A stretch of 64,000 bases of DNA from Lactococcus sp. dk101 (GTDB lineage: Bacteria > Bacillota > Bacilli > Lactobacillales > Streptococcaceae). This document shows, piece by piece, positions 21,416-29,456 of the stretch. The notes under the pieces are model-generated. The model did not search any database, was not told where the DNA came from, and worked only from the letters and a program-made list of their open reading frames with translations. The stretch is taken from positions 1 through 64,000 of the forward strand of contig NZ_WITI01000001.1 in the NCBI RefSeq assembly GCF_009601055.1, written 5' to 3'. A program made the position numbers and the translations under genes. The stretch's first letter is position 1. Each line of letters starts with the position of its first letter.

Positions 21416-21445
21416 GAAAAGCACTTGGTGAGAGTGCTTTTTTTG
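21416..21445 (+). terminator. Rho-independent terminator (last in the series)
   Basis: AAAGCACT-TGGTGAG-AGTGCTTT followed by further T. No strong promoter is seen just before it, so it may be a backup stop of the short-transcript series. Confidence 0.75.
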
Positions 21446-21468
21446 TGTGTTGAAAAAAATTTTTAAAT

Positions 21469-21490
21469 TGCCCCTTTTCTGCCCCTTATT
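21469..21490. repeat. TGCCCCTT direct repeat, possible attachment-site region
   Basis: TGCCCCTTTTC and TGCCCCTTATT lie head to tail between the last phage-side terminator and the host prs terminator. GCCCC direct repeats of this kind can be integrase arm sites. Since the phage left end is outside the window, the core repeat cannot be confirmed. Confidence 0.4.
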
Positions 21491-21497
21491 AAACAAA

Positions 21498-21521
21498 ATA
21501 CACCAACAACAATTGGTGTAT
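21498..21521 (-). terminator. Terminator of prs
   Basis: ATACACCAA and TTGGTGTAT form a perfect 9-bp stem around a 6-base loop. On the minus strand it is followed by TTTTGTTT and lies just behind the prs stop codon. Confidence 0.75.
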
Positions 21522-21556
21522 AAGTGTTTATGACTTATTGTCTAGATAAATCGTGA

Positions 21557-22522
21557 TTAGTCCTGTGCCTTTTCGTGTTCGAACAATGGTGAAACTGGAC
21601 GACCTTCATGAATACGTAAAATGGCATTTGCCATGTATTCAGCAGCAGAAAGATATTTCACGTTTGCTGGTTTACGGTGGTCAGTAACAACAGAATCTGT
21701 CACCAAAATTTCTTTGATGTCAGCATTTTCTAAGATTTCAGCAGCGTTCATTGTGAACAAACCGTGACTAGCTACGGCATAAATTTCACTTGCGCCAGCT
21801 TCTTTAACGACAGCAGCAGCATTTCCGAAAGTGACACCTGTATTTAAAATGTCATCAATCAAAATGACTCTCTTGCCTTCAACATTACCAATGACATAGC
21901 CATTTTCACGTTGTTTGTCATCATCTTCATAGTCAACGATAGCGATTGGAGCTTCCAAATATTCGGCCAAGCTACGTGCGCGTTTGATTCCTGAATTTTT
22001 TGGTGCAACAACAACAACGTCGTCACCGAATAAACCATTTTTACGGTAGTAATCTGCAAACAATGGAACAGTAAACAAGTTATCAACAGGAATATCAAAG
22101 AAGCCTTGAACTTGAACAGCGTGTAAGTCAAGCGTCAAAAGACGGTCAGCACCAGCTTTTACAATCATATCAGCAACTAATTTGGCGGTGATAGGTTCGC
22201 GGCTTGTTGCAGTACGGTCTTGGCGGGCATAACCAAAGTAAGGCATCACGATATTTACAGAATGCGCAGAAGCACGTTTACAAGCATCAATCATGATGAG
22301 TAATTCCCACAAATGGTCGTTAACAGGACAGCTTGTCGATTGAACGATAAAGACGTCACGGCTACGAACGGATTCCTCCATGTTAATCATAATTTCTCCG
22401 TCAGAGAATTGTTTAGTTGAAACTTTTCCTAAAGGAACTCCAGTAAATTGGCTGATATGTTCAGCAAGTCCAGGATTAGATGTCAAAGCAAAAAGTTTTA
22501 AGTGCGAGTCCGAGTAAACCAC
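21557..22522 (-). CDS. prs: Ribose-phosphate pyrophosphokinase (PRPP synthase)
   Basis: A 321-residue cytosolic enzyme that transfers pyrophosphate from ATP to ribose-5-phosphate, giving PRPP for nucleotide, histidine and NAD synthesis. Conserved pieces: [15 protein letters not shown] (100-114), [12 protein letters not shown] (131-142, metal-binding His), and the PRPP loop [10 protein letters not shown] (221-230). The loop DDILNTG differs from the DDMIDTAGT of the classic enzyme and resembles the second PRPP synthase of streptococci. It starts with GTG after GGAGATAAATC. Single gene with its own promoter and terminator, the first host gene right of the prophage. Confidence 0.93.
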   Translation of the reverse strand: MVYSDSHLKLFALTSNPGLAEHISQFTGVPLGKVSTKQFSDGEIMINMEESVRSRDVFIVQSTSCPVNDHLWELLIMIDACKRASAHSVNIVMPYFGYARQDRTATSREPITAKLVADMIVKAGADRLLTLDLHAVQVQGFFDIPVDNLFTVPLFADYYRKNGLFGDDVVVVAPKNSGIKRARSLAEYLEAPIAIVDYEDDDKQRENGYVIGNVEGKRVILIDDILNTGVTFGNAAAVVKEAGASEIYAVASHGLFTMNAAEILENADIKEILVTDSVVTDHRKPANVKYLSAAEYMANAILRIHEGRPVSPLFEHEKAQD

Positions 22523-22590
22523 GATTTATCTCCATTTTCATATTATTCTACTTCAAAGTGTTCAGCAATGAAGTCACATTAGATAAGTCT

Positions 22591-22599
22591 ATTTTACCA
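22591..22599 (-). promoter_or_regulatory. Extended -10 promoter of prs
   Basis: Read on the minus strand, TGGTAAAAT is an extended -10 about 70 bases upstream of the prs GTG. The remaining bases of the prs-lipoprotein gap hold the lipoprotein promoter and AT-rich DNA. Confidence 0.5.
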
Positions 22600-22713
22600 A
22601 AAAAATGTCATAATTGACAGTCCAACTGGTTATTTGTTTTAAGATTAAAATTTTAAATCTCAGAAAAATAGAAAATAGTACGTCTAAAATTTTGTGAAAA
22701 TTTATTCAAACTA

Positions 22714-22742
22714 TTGTAAAGCGAAAAAAATAATGCTATAAT
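22714..22742 (+). promoter_or_regulatory. Promoter of the duplicated-domain lipoprotein gene
   Basis: TTGTAA (22714-22719), 17 bases, TATAAT (22737-22742), about 80 bases before the ATG at 22823. The leader then has TTAGGAGAG as ribosome binding site. Confidence 0.7.
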
Positions 22743-22822
22743 AACCTTGTAAAGAGTTTAACCAAAAAATCAAGTGATTTGTTTAATAATTTTGGAAGCA
22801 AATCCAAATTTAGGAGAGTATT

Positions 22823-23980
22823 ATGCAAAAGAAAAGAATTTTCTCACTTTTAGCAGTGTCAACATTGTCAATCGGTCTTCTAGCTGGTTGTGGAAATAGC
22901 AGTGATTCAACGAAATCATCTAACTCGGAAACAAAAACAAGCCAAAAATCCGATAGTACAGATGTTTTTGCTGGAGCAACTCAAGGAACGAATAGTTTCT
23001 CAGATCTTCAAAAAGGATTTGACAAAAATGGTGCTTGGCTCAATGCAACTAAAGGAGACATGGAGGCATCAGGCAAAACTTTGACAGTTGATGGCTTATT
23101 TATTGGTGATAATACTGTGGCAAGAAAATTGGCAATCTACAGTCAAGATGACAATCACAAGATCACCTCACGTTATACACTTACTGTTGATAAAATTGAT
23201 GTTAAGTCGCCTGGATTCTACATTTCAAACGGAACTGTTAAAGGGGACGTCAATGTTTATGCAGCTGGTTTCCATGGTCAAACGGGAACAGGAGTGGATG
23301 GACAAGCAACAATTGATGGGAACTTGAACTTCGCTAGCCAAGATCTCTTGGACGCCTACAACAAATTACCTGATGCACAAAAAGTTAAAGTGACAGGAAA
23401 AGTTTCGGTTGTCAAAGCTGACGTGGTTTCTGTTGAGTCAGGATCCGTAAAAGTTGCTGATCATGGTAATGTGACCTACCTTTTCAAAGGAAAAGGCACA
23501 GACACTCAAACAGGTGCAACAACAGGAACAGCAGATGCGTCAGTTCTGACATCAGCTTTAGGTAAAAATGGCTCATGGTTTGTTTCAGGCAATAAAGACA
23601 TCGACGCTTCTGGAAAAGACATCGAAGTCAATGGAACCTTCCTGAATGAAAAATCCGCAGTACAACGGACATTAGCGTTGATTTCTCAAAATGAATCACA
23701 TCAAGTAACAAAAGCTTTCACATTAACTGTTAAAAATCTGATTGTTAATTCGCCAGCATTTGATCTTGAAGGTGGAAATATTAAAGGGGATGTTTATGTC
23801 GGCGAAAATGGTTCGATCATGGCGCGTGCAATGAAAGACACATCAGGCAAGATACTCCCATCAGAAATTGACGGAAATCTTTATTTTGCAACAGAAAAAC
23901 AAATGGAAACTTATAAGGCTCTCGCAGCTGAAAATCAATTTAAAGTAACTGGAGAAGTTGCAGTTAAAACATTCAAATAA
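22823..23980 (+). CDS. Secreted lipoprotein with two repeated beta domains
   Basis: A 385-residue lipoprotein: basic N-terminus, hydrophobic core and lipobox LLAGC with Cys near residue 23, then a Ser/Thr linker. The rest is an internal duplication: residues about 63-205 and 245-385 align (KNGAWLNATKGDMEASGKTL with KNGSWFVSGNKDIDASGKDI, and VKGDVNVYA with IKGDVYVGE). The GDxxxxG-type strands resemble a right-handed beta helix or bactofilin-like fold, but I cannot assign a function. It is monocistronic, with promoter at 22714 and a strong terminator after it. Confidence 0.82.
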   Translation: MQKKRIFSLLAVSTLSIGLLAGCGNSSDSTKSSNSETKTSQKSDSTDVFAGATQGTNSFSDLQKGFDKNGAWLNATKGDMEASGKTLTVDGLFIGDNTVARKLAIYSQDDNHKITSRYTLTVDKIDVKSPGFYISNGTVKGDVNVYAAGFHGQTGTGVDGQATIDGNLNFASQDLLDAYNKLPDAQKVKVTGKVSVVKADVVSVESGSVKVADHGNVTYLFKGKGTDTQTGATTGTADASVLTSALGKNGSWFVSGNKDIDASGKDIEVNGTFLNEKSAVQRTLALISQNESHQVTKAFTLTVKNLIVNSPAFDLEGGNIKGDVYVGENGSIMARAMKDTSGKILPSEIDGNLYFATEKQMETYKALAAENQFKVTGEVAVKTFK

Positions 23981-24037
23981 GTAAAATATGTTGAATAAAT
24001 AGTACTTTATATTACTTTCATCATATTGGTTATTAAC

Positions 24038-24070
24038 AAATGATTCTAAAAATTTTTAGAATCATTTTTA
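24038..24070. terminator. Bidirectional terminator, perfect palindrome
   Basis: AAATGATTCTAAAAA is directly followed by its reverse complement, and T-runs extend beyond. It ends the lipoprotein transcript. Confidence 0.8.
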
Positions 24071-24211
24071 TTTTTCGAATAAATAACTAATCTGATTTTA
24101 TGAGCATATTCATCGCAAAATAGGTCTCTAAAAGTTATCAATATTGATAAAACTCCTTGAAATTTATGAAAAATAATGAAAATAAAAAAACTTTGTGAAA
24201 AACCGAGCTTA

Positions 24212-24303
24212 TACTTGACAAACCGTAATAAATAGCGTACAACTAAAGATGAGAAAGTATTAAGCTCACATAAGCAAAAACAATAATACTTTGCCTTAAA
24301 GGA
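24212..24303 (+). promoter_or_regulatory. Promoter and 5' UTR hairpin of the first DUF5648-like gene
   Basis: TTGACA (about 24214-24219), 17 bases (ending in AATAAATAGCG), TACAAC. The leader contains AAAGTATT...AATACTTT, a long hairpin conserved in the second copy (25763-25815), then AAAGGAG. The gap 24071-24211 before it is AT-rich, without a gene. Confidence 0.7.
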
Positions 24304-24309
24304 GAACAC

Positions 24310-25530
24310 ATGAAACTTAAATCTGTAAAAGCAGGTGTCATCAGTGGTGCAGCTTTAGCAGCCCTCACACTTGGTGGTGTTGTTGTTGCTCACGCAACCA
24401 TCACTTCTAGTGCTACAGCAGCCACAACAACAGACGTTGAAACTGGCCCAACAGCAGCTAAAGTTAATACTGCCAATCTTTTGTTGACAGCACCTAAAAC
24501 TGTTACTGTTCCTGTTGGAGCAACTCAAGACCAAGTAAAAGCAGCCATCGGTGCTTTTGCCCAATACGTCAACTCAAAAATGCTTTCATCTGGTGAATAC
24601 ACTCAAGCCCAATTTGATAGCGCAAAAAATGGTGCAGCAACACTTGAAGCACTTGGTGCAGCCAATCCAAAACATTCAACTGACATCATCACTGTAAGTG
24701 CTGTTGATACTTCTAAAGCTGGTACAACAGTTGCTACTGTAACTGCTGCAGGAGCTAGCACAAGTACACCTGACGCTACAGTTCCTGTTACAGTTGTAGT
24801 CGGTACTGCATCTACCCCACTTTATAGTCTTGCCAAAGGAAACGACCATTTCTTAACAACAGACCTCAACCGTGCATTTGCCCTCCAAGCAGAAGGTTAC
24901 AATTCACTTAAAGTTGTTGCCTAAGTTCCAACAACAGGAACAGTTGTAAGCAACTGGTATAGTGCTTCTTTGAAGAAACACGTTTTCACTACTGAAACAA
25001 CACCAGCTTACATCGCTCACTTGAAAGCATTAGGTTATGCTCAACTTCCAAGTACAGTTCACTCAGCAAATGCTACTGATGCTGGAGCCGTTCCTGTATC
25101 TGTATCATTCAACAGCTTGGCAAACCACTTCTACACAGCTTATACCCTTCCTGCAGGCTACGGCAATGCAAGAACTGCATTCTACGCAGCAACTAAAGAA
25201 GAAGTAACTGGTGTTCCTTCAACTGACACAATGGTTGCAGAAGCGAATGCAGCAATCAAGGCATATCTTGCTACAAATCCAGTTCTTAAAGATGGACAGA
25301 ACCTCTATCCACTTACATTCCTCCCAACAAGCCCTGTTCAATCTGTTACTTATGATGCAACAACAGGTAAAGCTGTCGTAACTGTTGCTGTTAAGGCTTC
25401 AGAAACAAAAGCTTTAGCTTTAGGTATCTCACAATCAAGCATCAATGCAGCAATCCAAATGGCTGAAAATGCAGGAACAGCTTCATTGCTCGGATCAGGT
25501 GTCAAATCAGTTTCATACGTTCTTGTTTAA
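24310..25530 (+). pseudogene. Secreted DUF5648-like repeat protein, first paralogue, with internal TAA
   Basis: Codons 1-204 and the in-frame continuation to 25530 form one gene of about 406 codons, split by TAA at 24922-24924 where the second paralogue has TAT (Tyr). The N-terminus has a signal peptide (KAGVISGAALAALTLGGVVVAHA) then a unique segment of about 140 residues absent from the paralogue. From residue about 170 come DUF5648-like repeats (PLYSLAKGNDHFLTTD, WYSASLKKHVFTTE, FNSLANHFYTAYTL). The early stop leaves a secreted product with half a repeat. The second part lacks signal and start. A suppressed stop or sequencing error is possible. Confidence 0.85.
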
Positions 25531-25547
25531 TCAACTATAAAAAGAAA

Positions 25548-25582
25548 TAAAAAAATCTTGCTCAAAAGGACAAGATTTTTTT
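25548..25582 (+). terminator. Terminator after the first DUF5648-like gene
   Basis: AAAAAAATCTTG-loop-CAAGATTTTTTT, followed by ATTTT. Convincing for both strands. The rest of the gap to 25720 is AT-rich without features. Confidence 0.85.
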
Positions 25583-25737
25583 ATTTTATGTATGTAGGAG
25601 CTGTTGATGAAATTTCCACTTCAAGCCAACAAACGAAGAGCTGGAGTTTAAAGGTTCAAAGAATTTAATTTAATGATATTTATGAAATACAAAAAATACA
25701 AAAAAGCAAAAAAAACAGCAAAAAACGGTTTTTTTAC

Positions 25738-25832
25738 TTGACAAACCGTAATAAATAGAGTACAAATATATAGAGAAAGTATTAAGCGATCTTTAAGCTA
25801 AAATAAAAAATACTTTCCATCAAAGGAGAAAC
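25738..25832 (+). promoter_or_regulatory. Promoter and 5' UTR hairpin of the second DUF5648-like gene
   Basis: TTGACA (about 25739-25744), 17 bases, TACAAA, nearly identical to the promoter of the first copy over AAACCGTAATAAATAG. AAAGTATT...AATACTTT can pair in the leader, followed by AAAGGAGAA and the ATG. Duplication thus included the regulatory region. Confidence 0.7.
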
Positions 25833-25834
25833 AC

Positions 25835-26677
25835 ATGAAACTCAAATCTGTAAAAGCAGGTGTTCTTGGTGGTGCTGCAGTTGCAGCCCTTACACTTGGC
25901 GGTGTTGTCTTTGCTAGTGCAGCTACAACAACAGCGACTACAACAGCTACAACAACTACAGTAGCTTCTACACCACTTTATAGCCTTGCCAAAGGAAACG
26001 ACCATTTCTTGACAACAGACCTTAATCGTGCATTTGTACTTCAATCAGAAGGTTACAATTCACTTAAAGTTGTTGCCTATGTTCCAACAACAGGAACAGT
26101 TGTAAGCAACTGGTATAGTGCTTCTTTGAAGAAACACGTTTTCACTACTGAAACAACACCAGCTTACATCGCTCACTTGAAAGCATTAGGTTATGCTCAA
26201 CTTCCAAGTACAGTTCACTCAGCAAATGCTACTGATGCTGGAGCCGTTCCTGTATCTGTATCATTCAACAGCTTGGCAAACCACTTCTACACAGCTTATA
26301 CCCTTCCTGCAGGCTACGGCAATGCAAGAACTGCATTCTACGCAGCAACTAAAGAAGAATCAACTGGTATTCCTTCAACTGACACAATGGTTGCAGAAGC
26401 TAACTCAGCTATCCAAAGCTACATCGCTTCAGGTGCAGCAACTGCTGATGGTTCATACACAAACTTCCTCGGTGTAAGCCCAGTTAAATCAGCTACTTAT
26501 GATGCAACAACAGGTGCTGTCGTTGTTACTGTTGCTGTTAAAGATTTGGAAACAAAAGCTTTAGCAATGGGATACACACAAGCAGAAATTAATGCACAAA
26601 TCCAAATGGCTGAAAACGCTGGTACAGCTTCATTGCTCGGATCAGGTGTTAAATCAGTATCATACGTTCTTATTTAA
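25835..26677 (+). CDS. Secreted DUF5648-like repeat protein, second paralogue (intact)
   Basis: A 280-residue exported protein: signal peptide at residues 1-28 (VAALTLGGVVFASAA), a short Thr-rich linker, then three DUF5648-like units at residues about 46-85 (TPLYSLAKGNDHFLTTDLNRAF), 93-125 (WYSASLKKHVFTTE) and 145-175 (FNSLANHFYTAYTL). The C-terminal 90 residues (SPVKSATYDATTGAVVVTVAV ... SLLGSGVKSVSYVLI) are shared with the first copy. No sorting motif or membrane anchor is visible. It is likely a surface or matrix-associated protein; function unknown. Confidence 0.8.
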   Translation: MKLKSVKAGVLGGAAVAALTLGGVVFASAATTTATTTATTTTVASTPLYSLAKGNDHFLTTDLNRAFVLQSEGYNSLKVVAYVPTTGTVVSNWYSASLKKHVFTTETTPAYIAHLKALGYAQLPSTVHSANATDAGAVPVSVSFNSLANHFYTAYTLPAGYGNARTAFYAATKEESTGIPSTDTMVAEANSAIQSYIASGAATADGSYTNFLGVSPVKSATYDATTGAVVVTVAVKDLETKALAMGYTQAEINAQIQMAENAGTASLLGSGVKSVSYVLI

Positions 26678-26710
26678 TCTTAAATAAAAACAGAACATTT
26701 AAAAATAGGG

Positions 26711-26748
26711 AGGTCTTGTTCAGTGATGTCAAGACCTTTCATTCATTT
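26711..26748 (+). terminator. Terminator after the second DUF5648-like gene
   Basis: AGGTCTTG-loop-CAAGACCT followed by TTCATTCATTTT. The T-run is imperfect, so it may leak into the next operon. Confidence 0.6.
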
Positions 26749-26766
26749 TGAGAAAGGAACATTGAT

Positions 26767-27453
26767 TTGACTCAGATTATACTCATCATTGGAATAGCCC
26801 TTTTGATTTTGGCATGTTTTATGCTTGCGATTGGATTATATCGATTGATTCAAAAGCGGAAGCTTAGAAAGAAAAGTAGATTCTTTTTTATCAGTGGAGT
26901 TCTCCTTTATTTCTTAGGCTTTCTGCTTATTTTCCTCCAACCTTCTTCTGCTCAAAAAAGTACGGTAAACGCTTCTGGAGCAGGTCAAAGTCAAGCGAAA
27001 ACAACAGCAAGTCAGTCATCTAACAAAAGTACGACAAATCATTCTTCTGAGGCGACCTCAAATCAATCAACACAAAATGGTTCTGCTTCAGCATCAAAAG
27101 GAAGTTCACAAGCAACGACTTCTGGTGCTACAAATTCGGGAAATAGTACATCAGCTACTTCAACAACAAGTGGCAACGCGACTCAATCAGCAGCGTCAAA
27201 TACGAGTGATCATACGGCTTTTTATAGTGCCATGAGTGCTCAAGTTTCTGCCGTCAATTCAATGGCGGGAAAAAACGTGATTGAATTCATTTCCGCAGGT
27301 TCGACTTATCCAAGTCTCGTAGTGACATTGAACCCAGCTGTTGTCAGTGCTGCCAATGCCTCACAGTATGCAAAAGCGCAAGCTTACGGCACCAGTTATT
27401 TGATGAGCGTCGCCAAAAGCTATGGGGTTAGCCCTTCTATTTCTTATCGGTAA
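26767..27453 (+). CDS. Membrane-anchored Ser/Thr-rich surface protein, unknown
   Basis: A 228-residue protein that starts with TTG after GAAAGGA. Two membrane segments (residues 3-25 and 41-60) flank a basic loop (QKRKLRKKSR); residues about 62-150 are a Ser/Thr/Ala/Asn-rich stretch like a glycosylated or flexible wall linker; residues 150-228 form a small folded domain (FYSAMSAQVSAVNSMAG ... YAKAQAYGTSYLMSVAK). It lies 26 bases before an LCP-family gene, suggesting a shared role at the cell surface. No known family is recognised. Confidence 0.65.
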   Translation: MTQIILIIGIALLILACFMLAIGLYRLIQKRKLRKKSRFFFISGVLLYFLGFLLIFLQPSSAQKSTVNASGAGQSQAKTTASQSSNKSTTNHSSEATSNQSTQNGSASASKGSSQATTSGATNSGNSTSATSTTSGNATQSAASNTSDHTAFYSAMSAQVSAVNSMAGKNVIEFISAGSTYPSLVVTLNPAVVSAANASQYAKAQAYGTSYLMSVAKSYGVSPSISYR

Positions 27454-27479
27454 ACTTATATTTTTAAAGGAAGCCAAAA

Positions 27480-28376
27480 ATGAACAAAAAACATCACCAT
27501 CATCACCATCGTGCAAGAAAATGGTTTATTTTTAAAATCGTTCTAGGCGTTGTAGCCTTTTTACTGATTACGATTGCGGGAATTGCTTATGGGATTTATC
27601 GAAATGTCGAAAATTCATATCAAAATTCTTATGTTGCCAGTACGCAAGGTACGCCAACTGTGAACATTTCAAATCTGCATGCCATGTCGATTTTGATTTT
27701 GGAAACAGGAGATGCTTCGACAAATGCGAATTGTTATGCCTCTGTTTTAGCTGTCATGAATAAGGACACCAAGCAGATGGCGCTTGTAAGCATTCCAGTT
27801 GATACCCAACTTTCAAATCAAACGACAATCAATCAAAGCTTTGTTAAAAATGGTGAAGCTGGCGCTCAGAATTTGGTTCAAAATTTATTTGGACTTCAAG
27901 TGACCAAATATGTCCAAGTTGATGTAACAAAAATCGGAAATTTGGTGACAGCAGTAGGCGGAATTACGGTTGAAAACTCGGCTGCATTTACGTCGGGAAC
28001 TTATCAGTTTGCTCAAGGGCAAGCAACCTTAAACTCAGCCGCCCAAACACAAGCCTTTCTTCAAGCAGGGCAAGGTGAGACGAGTGAACGTGTGATGAAA
28101 GTTTCGCTGGCTGTTTATCAAAAAATTAAAGCCAATACCTCTGTAAAATCACTGGCTAATTTGTCTTATTATCAAAATATCATGAATGCTTTCAGCAGCG
28201 CGATTCACACCAATATCGCCTTTGATGAATTTCAAGATATTGCGCTTAATTACAATAAAGCATTGGTTAATTCAAAGAAGCTCAGTCTCAATACGACAAC
28301 CAAAAATTCTGTCAAAACGATTGTTCCAACTGATTTGACGACAGTAAAAACAAGTTTGGCACAAATGTTGAAATAA
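27480..28376 (+). CDS. LytR-CpsA-Psr family protein, catalytic residues degenerate
   Basis: A 298-residue membrane protein. The N-terminus has six consecutive His (residues 5-10), then one membrane segment (18-40). The outside domain is LCP-like: ILILETGDAST, ALVSIPVDTQL, NLVQNLFGLQVTKYVQVDV, NLVTAVGGITV. LCP enzymes attach glycopolymers to peptidoglycan and need the RSDT and IPRD arginines and aspartates; here these read NANCY and IPVD, so the phosphotransferase may be inactive. It follows the Ser/Thr-rich gene by 26 bases and precedes the polysaccharide locus. Confidence 0.75.
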   Translation: MNKKHHHHHHRARKWFIFKIVLGVVAFLLITIAGIAYGIYRNVENSYQNSYVASTQGTPTVNISNLHAMSILILETGDASTNANCYASVLAVMNKDTKQMALVSIPVDTQLSNQTTINQSFVKNGEAGAQNLVQNLFGLQVTKYVQVDVTKIGNLVTAVGGITVENSAAFTSGTYQFAQGQATLNSAAQTQAFLQAGQGETSERVMKVSLAVYQKIKANTSVKSLANLSYYQNIMNAFSSAIHTNIAFDEFQDIALNYNKALVNSKKLSLNTTTKNSVKTIVPTDLTTVKTSLAQMLK

Positions 28377-28383
28377 CTTAAAG

Positions 28384-28410
28384 TACGAGGGACTTCCTCG
28401 TATTTTTATT
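28384..28410 (+). terminator. Short terminator after the LCP gene
   Basis: ACGAGG-GACTT-CCTCGT followed by ATTTTTATTTTG. It separates the LCP unit from the glycosyltransferase operon. Confidence 0.65.
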
Positions 28411-28491
28411 TTGTCTTTTATTAGTTCAGAGTCATTTTGTACTCTTAAGATGTGTTATAATTATTGTATTATAAAGAATAGGAAATGAAGA

Positions 28492-29445
28492 ATGTCAAAA
28501 ACAGCAATATTAGTTGCGACTTATAACGGAAGAAAAGTGATTGAGCCACAACTAAATTCGTTTAGAAATCAAGAATTACAAGCGGATTATGTGATTTTTA
28601 GAGATGATTTATCAACTGATGGGACAGTGGATTACATTAAAGCTTATATTGAAAAATATGATGTGAAAGGTTGGACTGTCCTTTCAAACAAGAAGAACTT
28701 GGGTTGGCGGAATAATTTTCGTGAATTATTGGTTGACGGTTTGAAAACAGATGCCGACTATTTCTTTTATTCTGACCAAGATAACATTTGGTTTTCAGAC
28801 AAAGATAGAAAGCAAGTGGAAATTTTGGATTGCCACCCTGAAATCGAATTGCTGAGTACAGATATTGAAGTCAAGAAAGTTTCTGAAGATGTGGACGATT
28901 TGCCAAACTGGTTCTCTATTTTTCAATTTGAAGATAAAGAAAAGCAACTTTCGAAATATCCTGAACGGATTTTTTACAGCTCTTATCGTGTGGGGTGGGT
29001 TGATGTCATGCGTCGTGGCTTTGTCAGTGATATGCTGGAGTACTGGAAGGCAGATTATAATATCACACACGATGTTTTAAATTCTGTTCTTGCCAGTCTT
29101 TTAGGTACGGGATATAATCTTAATGAAGTTTTGGGAACGCACTTGCTTCACGGGCATAATGCCACAGGAAAACGATTGTTGACCGCTAAATCGCCAAAAT
29201 CTGCGCATCTTGAAGAACTTTACAAGCTGGTTGGATTTTACGATGTCCTCTATCATGTTTTGAAAAAACGAGGACTGCCTCGTGCGGACGAAATGAAATC
29301 CTATTATGATTTTTATGTGAAACGTCATCGACTGGCTCAGGAAAATAAGACCTTTGCTGTCTTTGCTCAAATTTTGACAGACTGGAAATATTATCCTGCG
29401 ATGAGCGGTCGTGTGCGTGATGTCATTTTTGCATTTAAGCGCTAA
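28492..29445 (+). CDS. Glycosyltransferase family 2
   Basis: A 317-residue cytosolic glycosyltransferase, first gene of the plus-strand polysaccharide operon. The GT-A fold is clear: KTAILVATYNG (3-13), DDLSTDGTVDYI (38-49), and the metal-binding FFYSDQDNIW (88-97). The C-terminal part (residues 190-300) is helical, as in rhamnosyl- and galactosyltransferases of this family. TAGGAAATGAAG precedes the ATG. The donor and acceptor cannot be read from sequence; likely a step of cell surface polysaccharide assembly. Confidence 0.85.
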   Translation: MSKTAILVATYNGRKVIEPQLNSFRNQELQADYVIFRDDLSTDGTVDYIKAYIEKYDVKGWTVLSNKKNLGWRNNFRELLVDGLKTDADYFFYSDQDNIWFSDKDRKQVEILDCHPEIELLSTDIEVKKVSEDVDDLPNWFSIFQFEDKEKQLSKYPERIFYSSYRVGWVDVMRRGFVSDMLEYWKADYNITHDVLNSVLASLLGTGYNLNEVLGTHLLHGHNATGKRLLTAKSPKSAHLEELYKLVGFYDVLYHVLKKRGLPRADEMKSYYDFYVKRHRLAQENKTFAVFAQILTDWKYYPAMSGRVRDVIFAFKR

Positions 29446-29456
29446 AAAGGAGAAAA

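Noticed and set aside
1-21480. Restriction, abortive infection, toxin-antitoxin or retron-type defence genes in the prophage
   Set aside because: I looked through the early small genes and the region behind the lysin and found no reverse transcriptase, toxin, nuclease or NTPase beyond normal phage functions.
22704-22742. Possible CodY box in the AT-rich DNA before the lipoprotein gene
   Set aside because: TTTTGTGAAAATTT has too many mismatches to the AATTTTCWGAAAATT consensus to be called.
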